Positions 39,769 through 51,297 of a stretch of 64,000 nt of DNA are shown in pieces. Numbering within the stretch: the first letter of the stretch is position 1; each line of letters begins with the position of its first letter. The notes beneath the pieces were generated by a model, which made no database searches, was not told the DNA's origin, and worked only from the letters and a program-made list of their open reading frames with translations. This DNA is from Gammaproteobacteria bacterium (GTDB lineage Bacteria; Pseudomonadota; Gammaproteobacteria; Steroidobacterales; Rariloculaceae). The DNA lies in assembly GCA_022825505.1 (NCBI GenBank), contig JAJDWR010000024.1:38535-102534 (forward strand), in the 5' to 3' direction. The translations under genes and the position numbers were made by a program.

Positions 39769-41022
39769 CTAATCGCCAAGCTCGATGATTTCCCGGTCCT
39801 GAAAACCGCTGGTATCCGAAACAATGACCTGATCCCCAATGTTCAATCCGCTCACAACTTCTATCGTCGACACGGAGCCAACTCCGAGACGTACTTGAGT
39901 GCGAACGGCACGCGATCGGGTTTCGTCTAAAACGAAGAGATCCGAATCTGAATTCTCACGAGAAAATACCGGACGCGGAATAGTAATGACGTCAGTGACA
40001 GAACCTGTCTGAATCACACCCTCGACACGCAGATCGGGCCGCGCGCCCGGAAGCGAGTCGTGTTCAAAGCCAACATCGACGATCACAACGCCATCGCGAA
40101 CTGACGGCTCAATTCTCGTGATACGGCCGCGAGCTTTATCCCCACCGGCGGTAACGATGACGTCCTGCCCTAGCGTGACGTCGTACACTTGGCTTTCCTG
40201 CACTCGAAGTTCTGCCTTGAGATTGTCGACACTTGCGACAGAAGCCAGAAAGGCGCCGACGCTTACCTGCTCGCCCGCTTCCACTGCGACCTCCTGGAGC
40301 GCACCGTTGATTCCGGCACGTATCGTGAGATCGTCCAGGAGTTCTTCACTGAGCGCCACCTGACGAACAGCGCGATCAATTTCCGCCTGGCGTGCAGTGT
40401 TTTCCGATTCGTTCAGATCAATCAGGTGTTCCAGCCTTTGCCGCTCAAGCGCGAGCTGCGTTCGATACTGCCTCTCGCGGAGTTCTGCTTCGATCACATC
40501 AAGTTCCGAAACGATATTGTCCTCAGCCAGCATTGAATTTGCGTTAACCCGAAACAGCGCGTTTTCATGGAGAGCTTCGTACTCTGCGACTATCGCCTCC
40601 TGAGCAAGCTGATTTGCAATCAATTGTTTTGCGTGTGCCGCGGTCTGGGCCTCCATAACACGGAGGTCAATTCTTGCCGTGTCTGCATCGCGAGCGATTG
40701 TCGGATTACTCAATTGCAGGATGACGGAATCTGCGGCCACATTTGCTCCGGCATCGATCGAAATGGATTCCACCGTCCCGTCGACAGTTGCGGCAATGAG
40801 CCTCAGATCGGAGGAGACGAGCGTTCCCGTAGCGCGAACTTCGCGGTTCACACTCCCGAGTTCGGCGGACTCGATAACGAACTCACTGCTATCGACTACG
40901 TCGGACGATATGAGACTTGTGACACGGCTGTACGCAAGCAAGGAAGCTGCCGCCACGAGCACACCGATCGCAGCCTTGCCAACGTGCTCTCGCCGCCGAC
41001 TGACCTTTTTGGGAATGTCCAT
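39769..41022 (-). CDS. Membrane fusion protein (HlyD/MacA family)
   Basis: A 417-residue periplasmic adaptor anchored by one helix (residues about 17-36). The biotinyl-lipoyl halves (RATGTLVSSDLRLIAATVDGTVESI and AGINGALQEVAVEAGEQVSVG) flank a long coiled coil (about residues 110-225), followed by beta-barrel domains. It is the first gene of the MacAB-like efflux operon and links the permease to an outer-membrane channel, which is not encoded here. Confidence 0.92.
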   Translation of the reverse strand: MDIPKKVSRRREHVGKAAIGVLVAAASLLAYSRVTSLISSDVVDSSEFVIESAELGSVNREVRATGTLVSSDLRLIAATVDGTVESISIDAGANVAADSVILQLSNPTIARDADTARIDLRVMEAQTAAHAKQLIANQLAQEAIVAEYEALHENALFRVNANSMLAEDNIVSELDVIEAELRERQYRTQLALERQRLEHLIDLNESENTARQAEIDRAVRQVALSEELLDDLTIRAGINGALQEVAVEAGEQVSVGAFLASVASVDNLKAELRVQESQVYDVTLGQDVIVTAGGDKARGRITRIEPSVRDGVVIVDVGFEHDSLPGARPDLRVEGVIQTGSVTDVITIPRPVFSRENSDSDLFVLDETRSRAVRTQVRLGVGSVSTIEVVSGLNIGDQVIVSDTSGFQDREIIELGD

Positions 41023-41184
41023 GTACTCGACTGCTACGTCCCGTCAGAAGGGTGCGGTACCTTCCGAGATCCGCTTTGGTTCCTCGTTGCCACCCAGTTT
41101 CGATCTCCTCAACGCTCGCCAGACAGCATGCGATAAAGACGCGGATGGAACGAGTAGCAGTAGCGACAATTAACGATCAGTTAT

Positions 41185-41197
41185 TGCCATCATGGCA
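41185..41197. promoter_or_regulatory. Palindrome in the efflux/GlxA divergent spacer
   Basis: TGCCATCATGGCA is a perfect 5-bp inverted repeat with a 3-bp centre in the AT-rich spacer 41023-41261. Related half-sites occur nearby: TGGCAATATATGG at 41228-41240 and TTGCCATG overlapping the regulator start. These may bind the GlxA-type regulator and control both directions. This is an inference from position. Confidence 0.4.
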
Positions 41198-41261
41198 TTA
41201 TATTTCGTTACAATAACTACTTAGTCGTGGCAATATATGGTATTTATGCTAGTATCTTGCC

Positions 41262-42203
41262 ATGCACAGGGTCTCGATTGTTGTTCTTGACGGCGTTGTC
41301 CCGTCCGACTTCGCCGCACCGCTTGATTTGTTTGGATCCGTCAGGCTGCCATCCGGCGAACCCGCATACGACGTTCGGCTGTGCGCTGCAGCGCCGAAGA
41401 TCAGAACTGTCGGTTTCAATATGGAATTGGAATCGCAGTTGGACGAGCTGGCATTCGCAGATACCGTGATGATCCCGGGGGTATACCCTATAGATTCCCC
41501 GCTGCCGGCGATCCTGCTGGAAGCAATTTCAGATGCCGCGGCCAGAGGCGCGCGCATCGCATCGATCTGTTCCGGGGCGTTCATTCTGGCCGCTACGGGA
41601 TTACTCGACGGCCTGCGGGCAACCACTCACTGGCTGGTCGCGGAAGAATTGCAGAAGCGCCATCCTGACATTCAGGTCGATCCCAACGTGCTATACGTTG
41701 ATAACGGGCAGATACTCACGTCGGCTGGGGCAGCCGCGGGGCTCGATCTCTGTTTGTATATGATCAAGCTTGACTACGGCGCCGCAATCGCGGCGCACTC
41801 GGCCCGGCTAGCCGTGATGTCATTGGAGCGCCGCGGCGGCCAGGCACAATACATCGTAAACGATCGGATTTCACACGATCACCGGTCACTCGGGCCGGTG
41901 CTGGAGTGGATGGAGAAGAATCTGCATCGTTCGCTGGATTTAGAGGAAATTGCGGAGAACGCCAGGCTGAGTAAACGTACGTTGAATCGACGCTTTCTGG
42001 AACAGGTCGGATATACGCCCATTCAATGGTTACTGCGCCTGCGGATGCGACGCGCACAGCACTTGCTCGCAAACACCCGCAACAGCATTGAGCGAATCGC
42101 CTCTCAGGTGGGGGCCGGATCGCCCGCTGTGTTTCGCAAGCATTTTCGTCGCATTGTCGGCACTTCGCCGCAGGAGTACCGACGTTCATGGGTTTCAGAT
42201 TGA
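41262..42203 (+). CDS. GlxA-type AraC-family transcriptional regulator
   Basis: A 313-residue regulator. Residues 1-190 form a DJ-1/PfpI (amidotransferase-like) domain with the nucleophile-elbow sequence IASICSGAFILAATGLLDG. Residues about 205-313 form an AraC-type DNA-binding domain with two helix-turn-helix motifs (SLDLEEIAENARLSKRTLNRRF, then SIERIASQVGAGSPAVFRKHFRRIVG). It diverges from the MacAB-like operon across 239 bp and probably controls it. The inducer is unknown. Confidence 0.88.
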   Translation: MHRVSIVVLDGVVPSDFAAPLDLFGSVRLPSGEPAYDVRLCAAAPKIRTVGFNMELESQLDELAFADTVMIPGVYPIDSPLPAILLEAISDAAARGARIASICSGAFILAATGLLDGLRATTHWLVAEELQKRHPDIQVDPNVLYVDNGQILTSAGAAAGLDLCLYMIKLDYGAAIAAHSARLAVMSLERRGGQAQYIVNDRISHDHRSLGPVLEWMEKNLHRSLDLEEIAENARLSKRTLNRRFLEQVGYTPIQWLLRLRMRRAQHLLANTRNSIERIASQVGAGSPAVFRKHFRRIVGTSPQEYRRSWVSD

Positions 42204-42366
42204 CCCTGCATCGCCGACTTGGATTATCCATCGCCTGCGACGCGCCCTTTGGACTCACGACGTGGCCCCGGCAGCGACGCGCGGATACTGGCGATGGGTT
42301 TGCGAAAGTGCTTCCCATCTGCACTTGTTTGGTTCTCGTTAGCCGGTTGCGCATGAGGACCTTGTC

Positions 42367-43107
42367 GTGACACACCAGCGGGACAATTTTTACTTCTACA
42401 TGGCCTGGGCTTTGGCGATCACGGTATTCATTGGTTTTGCGCCCACATTCTATCTGGGCGCTTCATTTGACCTTTCGCGACTGCACCTGGAAGGAATGGA
42501 GCAGCGACCCTCCAGGCCGCTGGAACATATGCACGGCTTCATCGCCACGCTCTGGGTGGCGTTGTTTATCGCTCAGACGGGATTTGTGAGGAGTACGAAG
42601 ATTTCAAAGCACCGAAAGCTCGGGATAGCCGGAATGGTTTTAGGCGTCATTCTGGTCGTGCAGATTGTCGTACTGATGTTTCAAACCACCAGTGCCAGAA
42701 ACGCCGCCGGCATACTCGATGAGCCCTTTGTCACGCTGACTAACCGGATCTTCTGGGGCAATGTTGTGATGGTCGTGCCGATGGCCGTGTTGATGACAGT
42801 CGGGTACTTGAACCGGCGTAATCGGCATATCCACAGACGACTGATGTTGCTACTGATGCTGTGCCTGCTTCCGGCGACCGTCGGCCGAATCGCTCGCTTT
42901 GAACTGCCTGGCCTGCCCATGGCGGCAGTGTCGCTTCTGATTTTGCTGGGCTTTCTGAGCGCGCCCGTGATTCATGACTACATCACCAGGCAACGCGTTC
43001 ATCCACTGTACCTCATCGGCTGCCCGGCTATCCTTTTGCTGACACAACTGGCGGCGTTCCTGTTACCTCAATTGAATTTCGTTCGAGCTGTGGTCGCGTT
43101 GTTGTAA
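42367..43107 (+). CDS. Hypothetical integral membrane protein
   Basis: A 246-residue protein with six or seven hydrophobic segments. HMHGFIATLWVALFIAQTGFV and RKLGIAGMVLGVILVVQIVVL place histidines near membrane borders, as in DUF2306-like and other possible heme or quinone proteins. The family is not recognised with confidence. It starts with GTG 163 bp after the GlxA-type regulator on the same strand. Confidence 0.7.
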   Translation: MTHQRDNFYFYMAWALAITVFIGFAPTFYLGASFDLSRLHLEGMEQRPSRPLEHMHGFIATLWVALFIAQTGFVRSTKISKHRKLGIAGMVLGVILVVQIVVLMFQTTSARNAAGILDEPFVTLTNRIFWGNVVMVVPMAVLMTVGYLNRRNRHIHRRLMLLLMLCLLPATVGRIARFELPGLPMAAVSLLILLGFLSAPVIHDYITRQRVHPLYLIGCPAILLLTQLAAFLLPQLNFVRAVVALL

Positions 43108-44925
<1,818 letters not shown>

Positions 44926-45095
44926 CTGGGAGCCACCGGGATTCCCTACCTGGGCAACGGATAATATAGCGGTTGCCACGCGATGAGTAGCAACTCCCGC
45001 AGTCACTCGCGGGCGGTTTTTTCCGGGTACCCGATGGCCGAATCGCCGATTTGGTGTACCTTGACGGTTTCTGACAGGTGGCGGGCACGCACGGC

Positions 45096-45303
45096 ATGGC
45101 AAGAGAACAATTCGCAAGGCTATTCGCCGAACGGGTGCTGGCAGCCCGCTGGCCGGTCATTATCGGCAGCCTGGTCTGGGTCGCGGCGGCGACGAGCGGC
45201 ATCAGCCGGTTCGAATTCGCCGCCGATTACCGCATCTTCTTCGACGAACACAACCCGGAGCTTCTGGGCCTGGAAGCTTTCGAGAATACCTACGGGAAGA
45301 CAT
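45096..45303 (+). pseudogene. 5' fragment of an RND/MMPL-type exporter cut by an IS element
   Basis: The first 69 residues of a large membrane exporter: AARWPVIIGSLVWVAAATSG is the first membrane helix, and ISRFEFAADYRIFFDEHNPELLGLEAFENTYGK is the opening of the periplasmic loop found in RND-superfamily (MMPL) proteins. The frame runs into the IS4-family element and stops 26 bp inside it. The remaining roughly 700 codons are not found on the other side of the element, so sequence was lost as well as interrupted. Confidence 0.8.
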
Positions 45304-46484
45304 TAGTGTCCGGAATATTTTTCGAATAAATTCAATTGCTTAGGGGATGCGGTCGTGTCCATTTTGGTTTCGCATTCAGTAAGCAATTGATTTAATGGGG
45401 TTTTCTCGAAAAGGGTCAGGCTCAGAATCTGTAGGATTGTGTAGAGGCTGGCCTGGCAGTTGAGCCGTTTCTTGATGATGGCCACGAGCACGTAAACGGA
45501 CACGGCGATCCAGACTTGGGTCTTGACGGCATTTTCCGACGTGCCGAAGAACGATTTGATGCGCAGATGTTGTTTGATCCATTTGAAGAACAGTTCCACC
45601 TGCCACCGGCACTTGTACAACTCGGCGATCGTCAGGGCCGGCAGCGTGAACTGGTTGGTCAAGAAGACCAGGGTCTGGCCCGTGTTGGCATCGTGAAACT
45701 TGATGCGGCGCAGCTTGTCGGGATAGCGTCGCGAGGAACGCGGGCCGGCGAGCACGCCGGTCTGGTCGCAACGCAGTCCGGCCGCCTTGTCGACCGGGCG
45801 GGAATACTGGCGGCGGAACTTGAGGTTGGATTTGGCCCGGACCACGAAGAAGGCCGCCGCCGAGGTGAACCGGTGCAACCGCTCGTAATCGACGTACCCT
45901 CGATCCATGATGTAAAACGCGCCGGCTTCGGGCAACAGGATGTCGAGCACGTTGACGTCGCTCAGTTTTCCCGGTGAAACATGGATGAACGTGGGGATAT
46001 TGCCGCGCAAGTCCAGCAGCGTGTGCAGCTTGACGGCGGACTTGGTGCGCCGGAAGTGCGCCCAGGGGAACACGCTCAGGCACAGGTCCACGGTGGTGGA
46101 GTCCAGCGCATAGACCGTGTTGGCGAGATCGACGCCGAAGTCGTCCCCGGCATACAGGCGTCGGGCGATCTGGATGAGGGACTGGGCAAAGTCGGCGTAC
46201 ATCCTCCAGTCGCGTTTCTCGTTCGCCTCGGCGAGCGTGCTGCGGGCGACTTGGGCCCGCAGGCCCATGTGATACAGCTTGCGGTCCTGGGCTCGCAAGC
46301 AGCTTTCGATATCGCGCAGGCTTTCCCGGTAGGTCAATTGAGCGAACGCCATGCACCGGTATTGGTCCTGGCAACTGAAGCGTTTGACGTGACGGTCGCC
46401 GCCGTAACGCCGGATGCAACGGCGCAGCGTGTGCAACGGCAGATGGTCCATGGCCTGTGCGAAGATCAGCTTGCCGGCGTACAT
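45303..46484 (-). CDS. IS4-family transposase
   Basis: A 393-residue DDE transposase with a DUF4372-like N-terminus (LPLHTLRRCIRRYGGDRHVK). Catalytic residues: Asp in VYALDSTTVDLCLSVF, Asp in AFYIMDRGYVDYERL, and the Glu of YKCRWQVELFFKWIK, which fits the IS4 signature Y-(2)-R-(3)-E-(6)-K exactly. The N-terminal ATG has GGAAGGG upstream. The stop codon TAA extends one base beyond the inverted repeat as delimited here. The gene looks intact and may be active. Confidence 0.95.
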   Translation of the reverse strand: MYAGKLIFAQAMDHLPLHTLRRCIRRYGGDRHVKRFSCQDQYRCMAFAQLTYRESLRDIESCLRAQDRKLYHMGLRAQVARSTLAEANEKRDWRMYADFAQSLIQIARRLYAGDDFGVDLANTVYALDSTTVDLCLSVFPWAHFRRTKSAVKLHTLLDLRGNIPTFIHVSPGKLSDVNVLDILLPEAGAFYIMDRGYVDYERLHRFTSAAAFFVVRAKSNLKFRRQYSRPVDKAAGLRCDQTGVLAGPRSSRRYPDKLRRIKFHDANTGQTLVFLTNQFTLPALTIAELYKCRWQVELFFKWIKQHLRIKSFFGTSENAVKTQVWIAVSVYVLVAIIKKRLNCQASLYTILQILSLTLFEKTPLNQLLTECETKMDTTASPKQLNLFEKYSGH

Positions 46485-46630
46485 GCGGTGGCCCTTCCAG
46501 ATTGAAGATCGGTGGAAAAGCGTGGGACAAACCGCGCGGGCAGTTCAAGTCGATGACAGCCATCAAGGGACGATTTTTAAATGAATTACAACAGGTTACC
46601 ATTGACTCGAACCGACTATCCCGGACACTA
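45304..46630 (-). mobile_element. IS4-family insertion sequence (about 1.33 kb)
   Basis: The ends carry 14-bp inverted repeats with one mismatch: TAGTGTCCGGAATA at 45304-45317 and its counterpart ending at 46630, whose complement reads TAGTGTCCGGGATA. One intact transposase occupies most of it. Bases flanking the two ends do not form an obvious target duplication, and the interrupted gene does not resume on the right, so the element has been involved in a rearrangement. Confidence 0.9.
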
Positions 46631-46879
46631 GTGGTTGCGAATACCAAACGCTCACGCCTTTCCGCTCTTCCTCGCCACAAGCCCTGACGCCCCTTGCCCG
46701 AGAACAACGGATTGTGTACCCGTACACGCCCAGACTGAACTTCCGATCATTGGCGAAGCCCGCCAGTGCTGCCTCAATCTTCTCAGCCGCCGGGTCCACG
46801 CTGGCCGCGGCCTCCATCCGGTCTTTCGAGCGCGCATTTTACCCGGATCGGCCGATACATGGCCGCACCGCCCACAGTG

Positions 46880-47290
46880 ATGTTGTAGCGACCGCACGTC
46901 GCCGCCGCCGAACAACACCGGCGCCTTCACGCATCGGGAGCCCGTCTTCTGAAGCACAGACCTCCCGCTTCTGTTCCGGCCGAGTGTGGCGGGGCAGCAC
47001 CAAGTGGCGGCCGTCGGCGGTTGGCAGATGCACATCGACCATCTGCAGGGTGGCGAACCTGTCCAGTATCGCCCGCGGCGCAACGAGAACGCGAACGTCG
47101 CCGCGGTCGCCGCCTGGATGGCGCTGGGCAGGCGGATGTCCACCAGATGCCAGGCGCGCCTGGCCTCCTTCTTCGCCGCTTGCCCACCAGGTAATGCACC
47201 GGCGAGTAGCCGGCGCGCATGCCGGCCAACGTCTCCTCGGTGGGCATGCCCCGGTCCAACCAACAGGTTGGGAATTCTGACGGCGACGCC
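46880..47290 (-). pseudogene. Relic of a second DDE transposase (IS1634-like)
   Basis: Transposase pieces are spread over different frames: WLDRGMPTEETLAGMRAGYS followed by PVHYLVGK near 47170-47260, AAKKEARRAWHLVDIRLP near 47130-47180, and LQMVDVHLPTADGRHLVLPR near 46980-47050. The order matches the middle and C-terminal part of IS1634-type (IS4-superfamily) transposases with an internal deletion and at least one frameshift. No inverted repeats were found. The family name is tentative. Confidence 0.6.
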
Positions 47291-47868
47291 CCTGAGGAAC
47301 CGGCGCTGTTCGTCGGTCAATGCGTCCAGGTCCCCAACGGGTATCGGAAAACTGCACATATTTGCAGCAAGCCCAGGGTGAAGCACGCGGGCAAGCGCTG
47401 CCTCGCCATTCGCCGAGCAACCCGACAGGGGCGCGCCTAACATGGCCACGCCCCTACTCGACAGAGACCGTGGGCCGGATTCCTATGCGAAGCCGCCGAT
47501 GATCTATCGAGCGCGTACCGGTTGCAGCAATTCCGGACCTCTGGCGTTGGGATTGTCGATCGCTGTGGGCAAGAATGACCGCATTTCCCGAGCGATGCGC
47601 GACCCTCGCGAAATTCCAAAGCGATCCGCCGTCGTGTTCCATCGATACGGATTCGCGGATCACGCCGCGCGCCCGACAGTCCTCCATCGATTCGAGCGGT
47701 ACTTCTGGATTGGCATCGGCGCACTTCCGGAGTTCGAAGGCAGACCGCTTCTCGATTCGAATCGATGAACCCGTTCTCACGCTGAATCCCCGCGCTCCAA
47801 TCACGAAGACTGCCGGCCGGAATGTCTTTTCGAGGTCCCGACATTCTCCCATTCCGACCTGGTTTCCG
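47291..47868. other. Stretch without a convincing gene
   Basis: Several open frames exist on both strands here, the longest at 47454-47900 on the minus strand. None has recognisable motifs, a ribosome binding site or normal residue composition. It is probably decayed sequence between the transposase relic and the unknown gene at 47869. Confidence 0.5.
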
Positions 47869-48759
47869 TCACTGTCGGACCGAACCGAACGAGACTTCAT
47901 TGGCCCTCAGGCAGACATCCTCCCCTGACCGGACGGCGTACCGCACCGCCCGCGAAATTGCCGCCACAACCACCAAAGCACGAATAGGATTCCGACAAAT
48001 GTCGGCCAGTGTGATCCGGGTGCGGCGCGGGTCCGGACCCTGTTCCACCTCCGCCGCCCTATGTATCAACATCCTGATGGCCGACTTAAGGAAGCGCTCC
48101 TCCTCCTCCGTGTACACAGTGTTGCTGCCGATAGCCTTCCTGGCGCTGGATCCGCCCTTGACCGTACTCAGCTTACCTATCCGACCTAAAACCTTCTTGG
48201 AAATGCAAAACGTCGCCGCCGCGTTATGGCGACTCCCCGCCATTTGCTCCAGCATGGTCAGGCAATAGCAGGCCATGGAAGGCAGCGGTTCCCCACCCCC
48301 ACGATACCGGAGGTAACGGTCATACATGCTGTCGACGTCCGGACTTCGCTTGATCGCGGTGCGTGGCGGCTCCGGAAACTCCGCTGGCGTGGGTGGCGCG
48401 AGGTCGGCTCTGACCGTGGGAACGCCAGATCTTGCGCTGAAGCCGAGCGGCGGCGGACCGGGCGGCGGATTCCGATCCACAATGTCTGAGCGGTCGAAGC
48501 GGAGCCTGAATGCATCCGGACCACGTTTGAGGCCGACTTCGAATTCCCAGTTGCGTACGTAGACGGCCTCGACGAAGAATCGCGCTTCCTCTTCGGTTGC
48601 AAAGTGTTCCTTCAGGTCGAACCGCACCCGTCCCTTCTCGACCCGTATGTCGAAGCTGTGTTCCCGAACAGACAAGGGCGCCGCCCGGGACCAGTCGATC
48701 CCGGGTCCATGTTCGATTCGATACTCCAGGCCCACAACATGCGGGTCGTTCATTTTCAC
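47869..48759 (-). CDS. Uncharacterised 296-residue protein in the island
   Basis: Not recognised. The N-terminal part (residues 1-105) is rich in charged residues with regular beta-like spacing (VREHSFDIRVEKGRVRFDL). A proline-rich linker (NPPPGPPPLGFSA) follows, and the C-terminal part is helical with a cysteine pair (SMACYCLTMLEQMAG). There are no membrane segments. Two-domain layout with a proline linker and location among mobile relics suggest an accessory, possibly defence-related gene, but no motif proves it. Confidence 0.55.
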   Translation of the reverse strand: MKMNDPHVVGLEYRIEHGPGIDWSRAAPLSVREHSFDIRVEKGRVRFDLKEHFATEEEARFFVEAVYVRNWEFEVGLKRGPDAFRLRFDRSDIVDRNPPPGPPPLGFSARSGVPTVRADLAPPTPAEFPEPPRTAIKRSPDVDSMYDRYLRYRGGGEPLPSMACYCLTMLEQMAGSRHNAAATFCISKKVLGRIGKLSTVKGGSSARKAIGSNTVYTEEEERFLKSAIRMLIHRAAEVEQGPDPRRTRITLADICRNPIRALVVVAAISRAVRYAVRSGEDVCLRANEVSFGSVRQ

Positions 48760-49004
48760 GCTTTTTCTCCCGGTCCACTATCACACGACATGCATCAATA
48801 CTCCCATTCGACGGGAGCGAAGCCACCGCACTCACCCGCGTACCTGCTGGTCTCGGCAACTGTTTCTGCCCGATCCGTCCGGGCCGGCGAACGCCGATTT
48901 TCTCCGTTCAGCGCCGATGGACGGATCGCGTTTTCCAGCTCGATGGACGCCCACGCGAACTCGACACGTTCCACTGCACCATTATTGACGGGCGATTTCC
49001 GTGG

Positions 49005-49580
49005 TCATGCCCCAAGCTCCACCCAATCACCGGCAATCCACTCGTACACTTCCGGGCCTTTCGGCGGAATCTGCCCATCCTCCCCGTTCTTCGTCCACTC
49101 GTCCGGGTGAGCGACGAACGCCAGATAGACGTTGCCGCCGCAGCGGCTTGCGATGGCGGCGCACATCGCGAGCAGTTCCTCCTGCTTCCTCGTTCGGTGC
49201 GCGGCGACGAACAGCTTGTTTTCCGCCGATCCCAGCACCAGCTTGCTCATGTCGATGACCAATTCGCGCGAGTCGCTGCGGTTCAGTTCCGACTCCACCT
49301 GCCAGTGGCACCGGTCGACGAACTCCAGTCTCGATTTGCGGCGCAGCGACTCCATTTCCAAGACGCTGCACACTGTCACGTCGAACAGGAACTCGTTCCT
49401 CCGGAAGTGCGTTTTGTTGTCGTCGTTCTGGTTCCAGAAAACGCGACAGGGGCTCTTGCCGTTTTTTCCCGCGCCCGCGTTTTCGTACGCTCCGCGAAAT
49501 CCTTCACCAAAGGCATTCACCCACCTCCTCGCACGGCAGGCGTTCCGCTTCTGTCTGTCGGACCCGTCACTGTTTGTCAA
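49005..49580 (-). CDS. Uncharacterised protein with possible nuclease-like core
   Basis: A 191-residue frame with a TTG start; the true start is uncertain. The middle, NEFLFDVTVCSVLEMESLRR through HWQVESELNRSDSRELVIDMSKLVLGSAENKLFVAAH, has the alternating beta-alpha pattern and spaced acidic and lysine residues seen in restriction-endonuclease-like folds. The catalytic assignment is uncertain. Its 5' end overlaps the DUF5615 toxin relic. It may belong to a defence module with the unknown gene at 47869, on the same strand 245 bp downstream. Confidence 0.5.
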   Translation of the reverse strand: MTNSDGSDRQKRNACRARRWVNAFGEGFRGAYENAGAGKNGKSPCRVFWNQNDDNKTHFRRNEFLFDVTVCSVLEMESLRRKSRLEFVDRCHWQVESELNRSDSRELVIDMSKLVLGSAENKLFVAAHRTRKQEELLAMCAAIASRCGGNVYLAFVAHPDEWTKNGEDGQIPPKGPEVYEWIAGDWVELGA

Positions 49581-49775
49581 AGGGTGGCGTCGACAGCGAT
49601 ATCGCCATATCCGCCAAAATCTCTACGACATGGTTCACCATGACATCCATCGGGTCACCGTGTTCCGAGAGACCGTCGCTAACGGCGCGTAGCATTCTCC
49701 CTAAGTGTGAACGCCCTCGGCATTCAACTCCTGCGCGATTCTCGGCGACAGACACTCATCGAGAAACAGCCGCAC
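49567..49775 (-). pseudogene. Degraded DUF5615 (PIN-like) toxin
   Basis: The gene starts like a DUF5615 toxin, VRLFLDECLSPRIAQELNAE, from a GTG at 49775, then meets TAG at 49701. In another frame the typical C-terminus HGDPMDVMVNHVVEIL follows and ends at 49567. The centre of the roughly 120-residue protein is missing and the frame is shifted, so no functional toxin can be made. The intact upstream DUF433 antitoxin (26 bp away) shows this was a toxin-antitoxin pair. Confidence 0.8.
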
Positions 49776-49801
49776 GGCCCGGGTTTCGCTTCGATCAGGA
49801 C

Positions 49802-50386
49802 TCAGTTGTGCCAGGGCCTCTCCGATGGGCGACCGCGGAGCGGGTGAGCTTTGGCATAGAGTTCCGCGGTTTCAATTGCCTGCTCGGAAATCTCGGGATA
49901 GTCCCTTGCAATGTCGTCAGCGGTTTCGCCATCCTGAAGCCGGCCCAGAACGGAATACACCGAAATTCCCGTTCCGGCGATCACGGGCGTACCCCCGAGA
50001 ATATCCGGATTCGACGGGATGTACCGACCGCGGTTCTCCCGATACTTTTCCGCCTTGCGCAGCGACTCGGCGGCAAGCCGCTCAAGATCGAGCATCGCGC
50101 CCGGTGCAAATTCGATGGTCTTGAGTTTCATGGGTTCAAGCCGGGTCATGCAAATCCAGATCGACCGTTTGTGGCGTAAGGAAAAGTCGGTCAGGTTGGC
50201 GGCTTGCAGGGCATGGAAATAAACAACGGCGCGCACGAGAAGGTAACGCATGGAGCCGCCACGCAGTCGCGGCGGCCCTCCGATCGGCCGAAGGATGCGC
50301 GCTTCCACGGCTTTTTCGATCATCGCCAGGGACACGCCTGACAACGCAGCGATTTCGCGGATCGTCAAGTCGGCCGACATGGACAT
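49802..50386 (-). CDS. DUF433-type antitoxin with N-terminal DNA-binding region
   Basis: A 194-residue protein. The N-terminus LTIREIAALSGVSLAMIEKAVE is a MerR-like helix-turn-helix, and the C-terminal DUF433 domain, SNPDILGGTPVIAGTGISVYS through VLGRLQDGETADDIARDYPEI, is typical of antitoxins that partner DUF5615 toxins. The ATG at 50386 has AGGAAAG upstream; the open frame begins 51 bp earlier. A possible -10 box TATATT lies about 30 bp before the start. The toxin next to it is broken, so this is an orphan antitoxin. Confidence 0.85.
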   Translation of the reverse strand: MSMSADLTIREIAALSGVSLAMIEKAVEARILRPIGGPPRLRGGSMRYLLVRAVVYFHALQAANLTDFSLRHKRSIWICMTRLEPMKLKTIEFAPGAMLDLERLAAESLRKAEKYRENRGRYIPSNPDILGGTPVIAGTGISVYSVLGRLQDGETADDIARDYPEISEQAIETAELYAKAHPLRGRPSERPWHN

Positions 50387-50449
50387 AATTCTTTCCTCTC
50401 TGGGGGCGAATATAGTTTGACGATACTTTGCGCGCACTTTTTTTAGTTA

Positions 50450-51182
<733 letters not shown>

Positions 51183-51297
51183 GCGGTTCCCAGCCAAGCG
51201 CCCCTTACCAAGAAGAACCGGTTCCCCTCCCGAAGGATGCAGAGAATCTGCCGGATTTCCCTTGTCGTACTCGCGCTCGCCCGGACCGCTTGCCTAT

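Noticed and set aside
45304..46630. A target-site duplication at the IS4 element
   Set aside because: The flanking bases gggaagacat and gtggttgcga do not repeat.
45376..46707. A 443-residue open frame on the same strand as the IS4 transposase
   Set aside because: It is a shifted frame of the transposase with arginine- and proline-rich translation and no motifs.
47454..47900. A 148-residue minus-strand gene after the unknown protein at 47869
   Set aside because: It overlaps that gene, has no clear ribosome binding site or domain, and its composition looks non-coding; a faint likeness to DUF4357 could not be supported.
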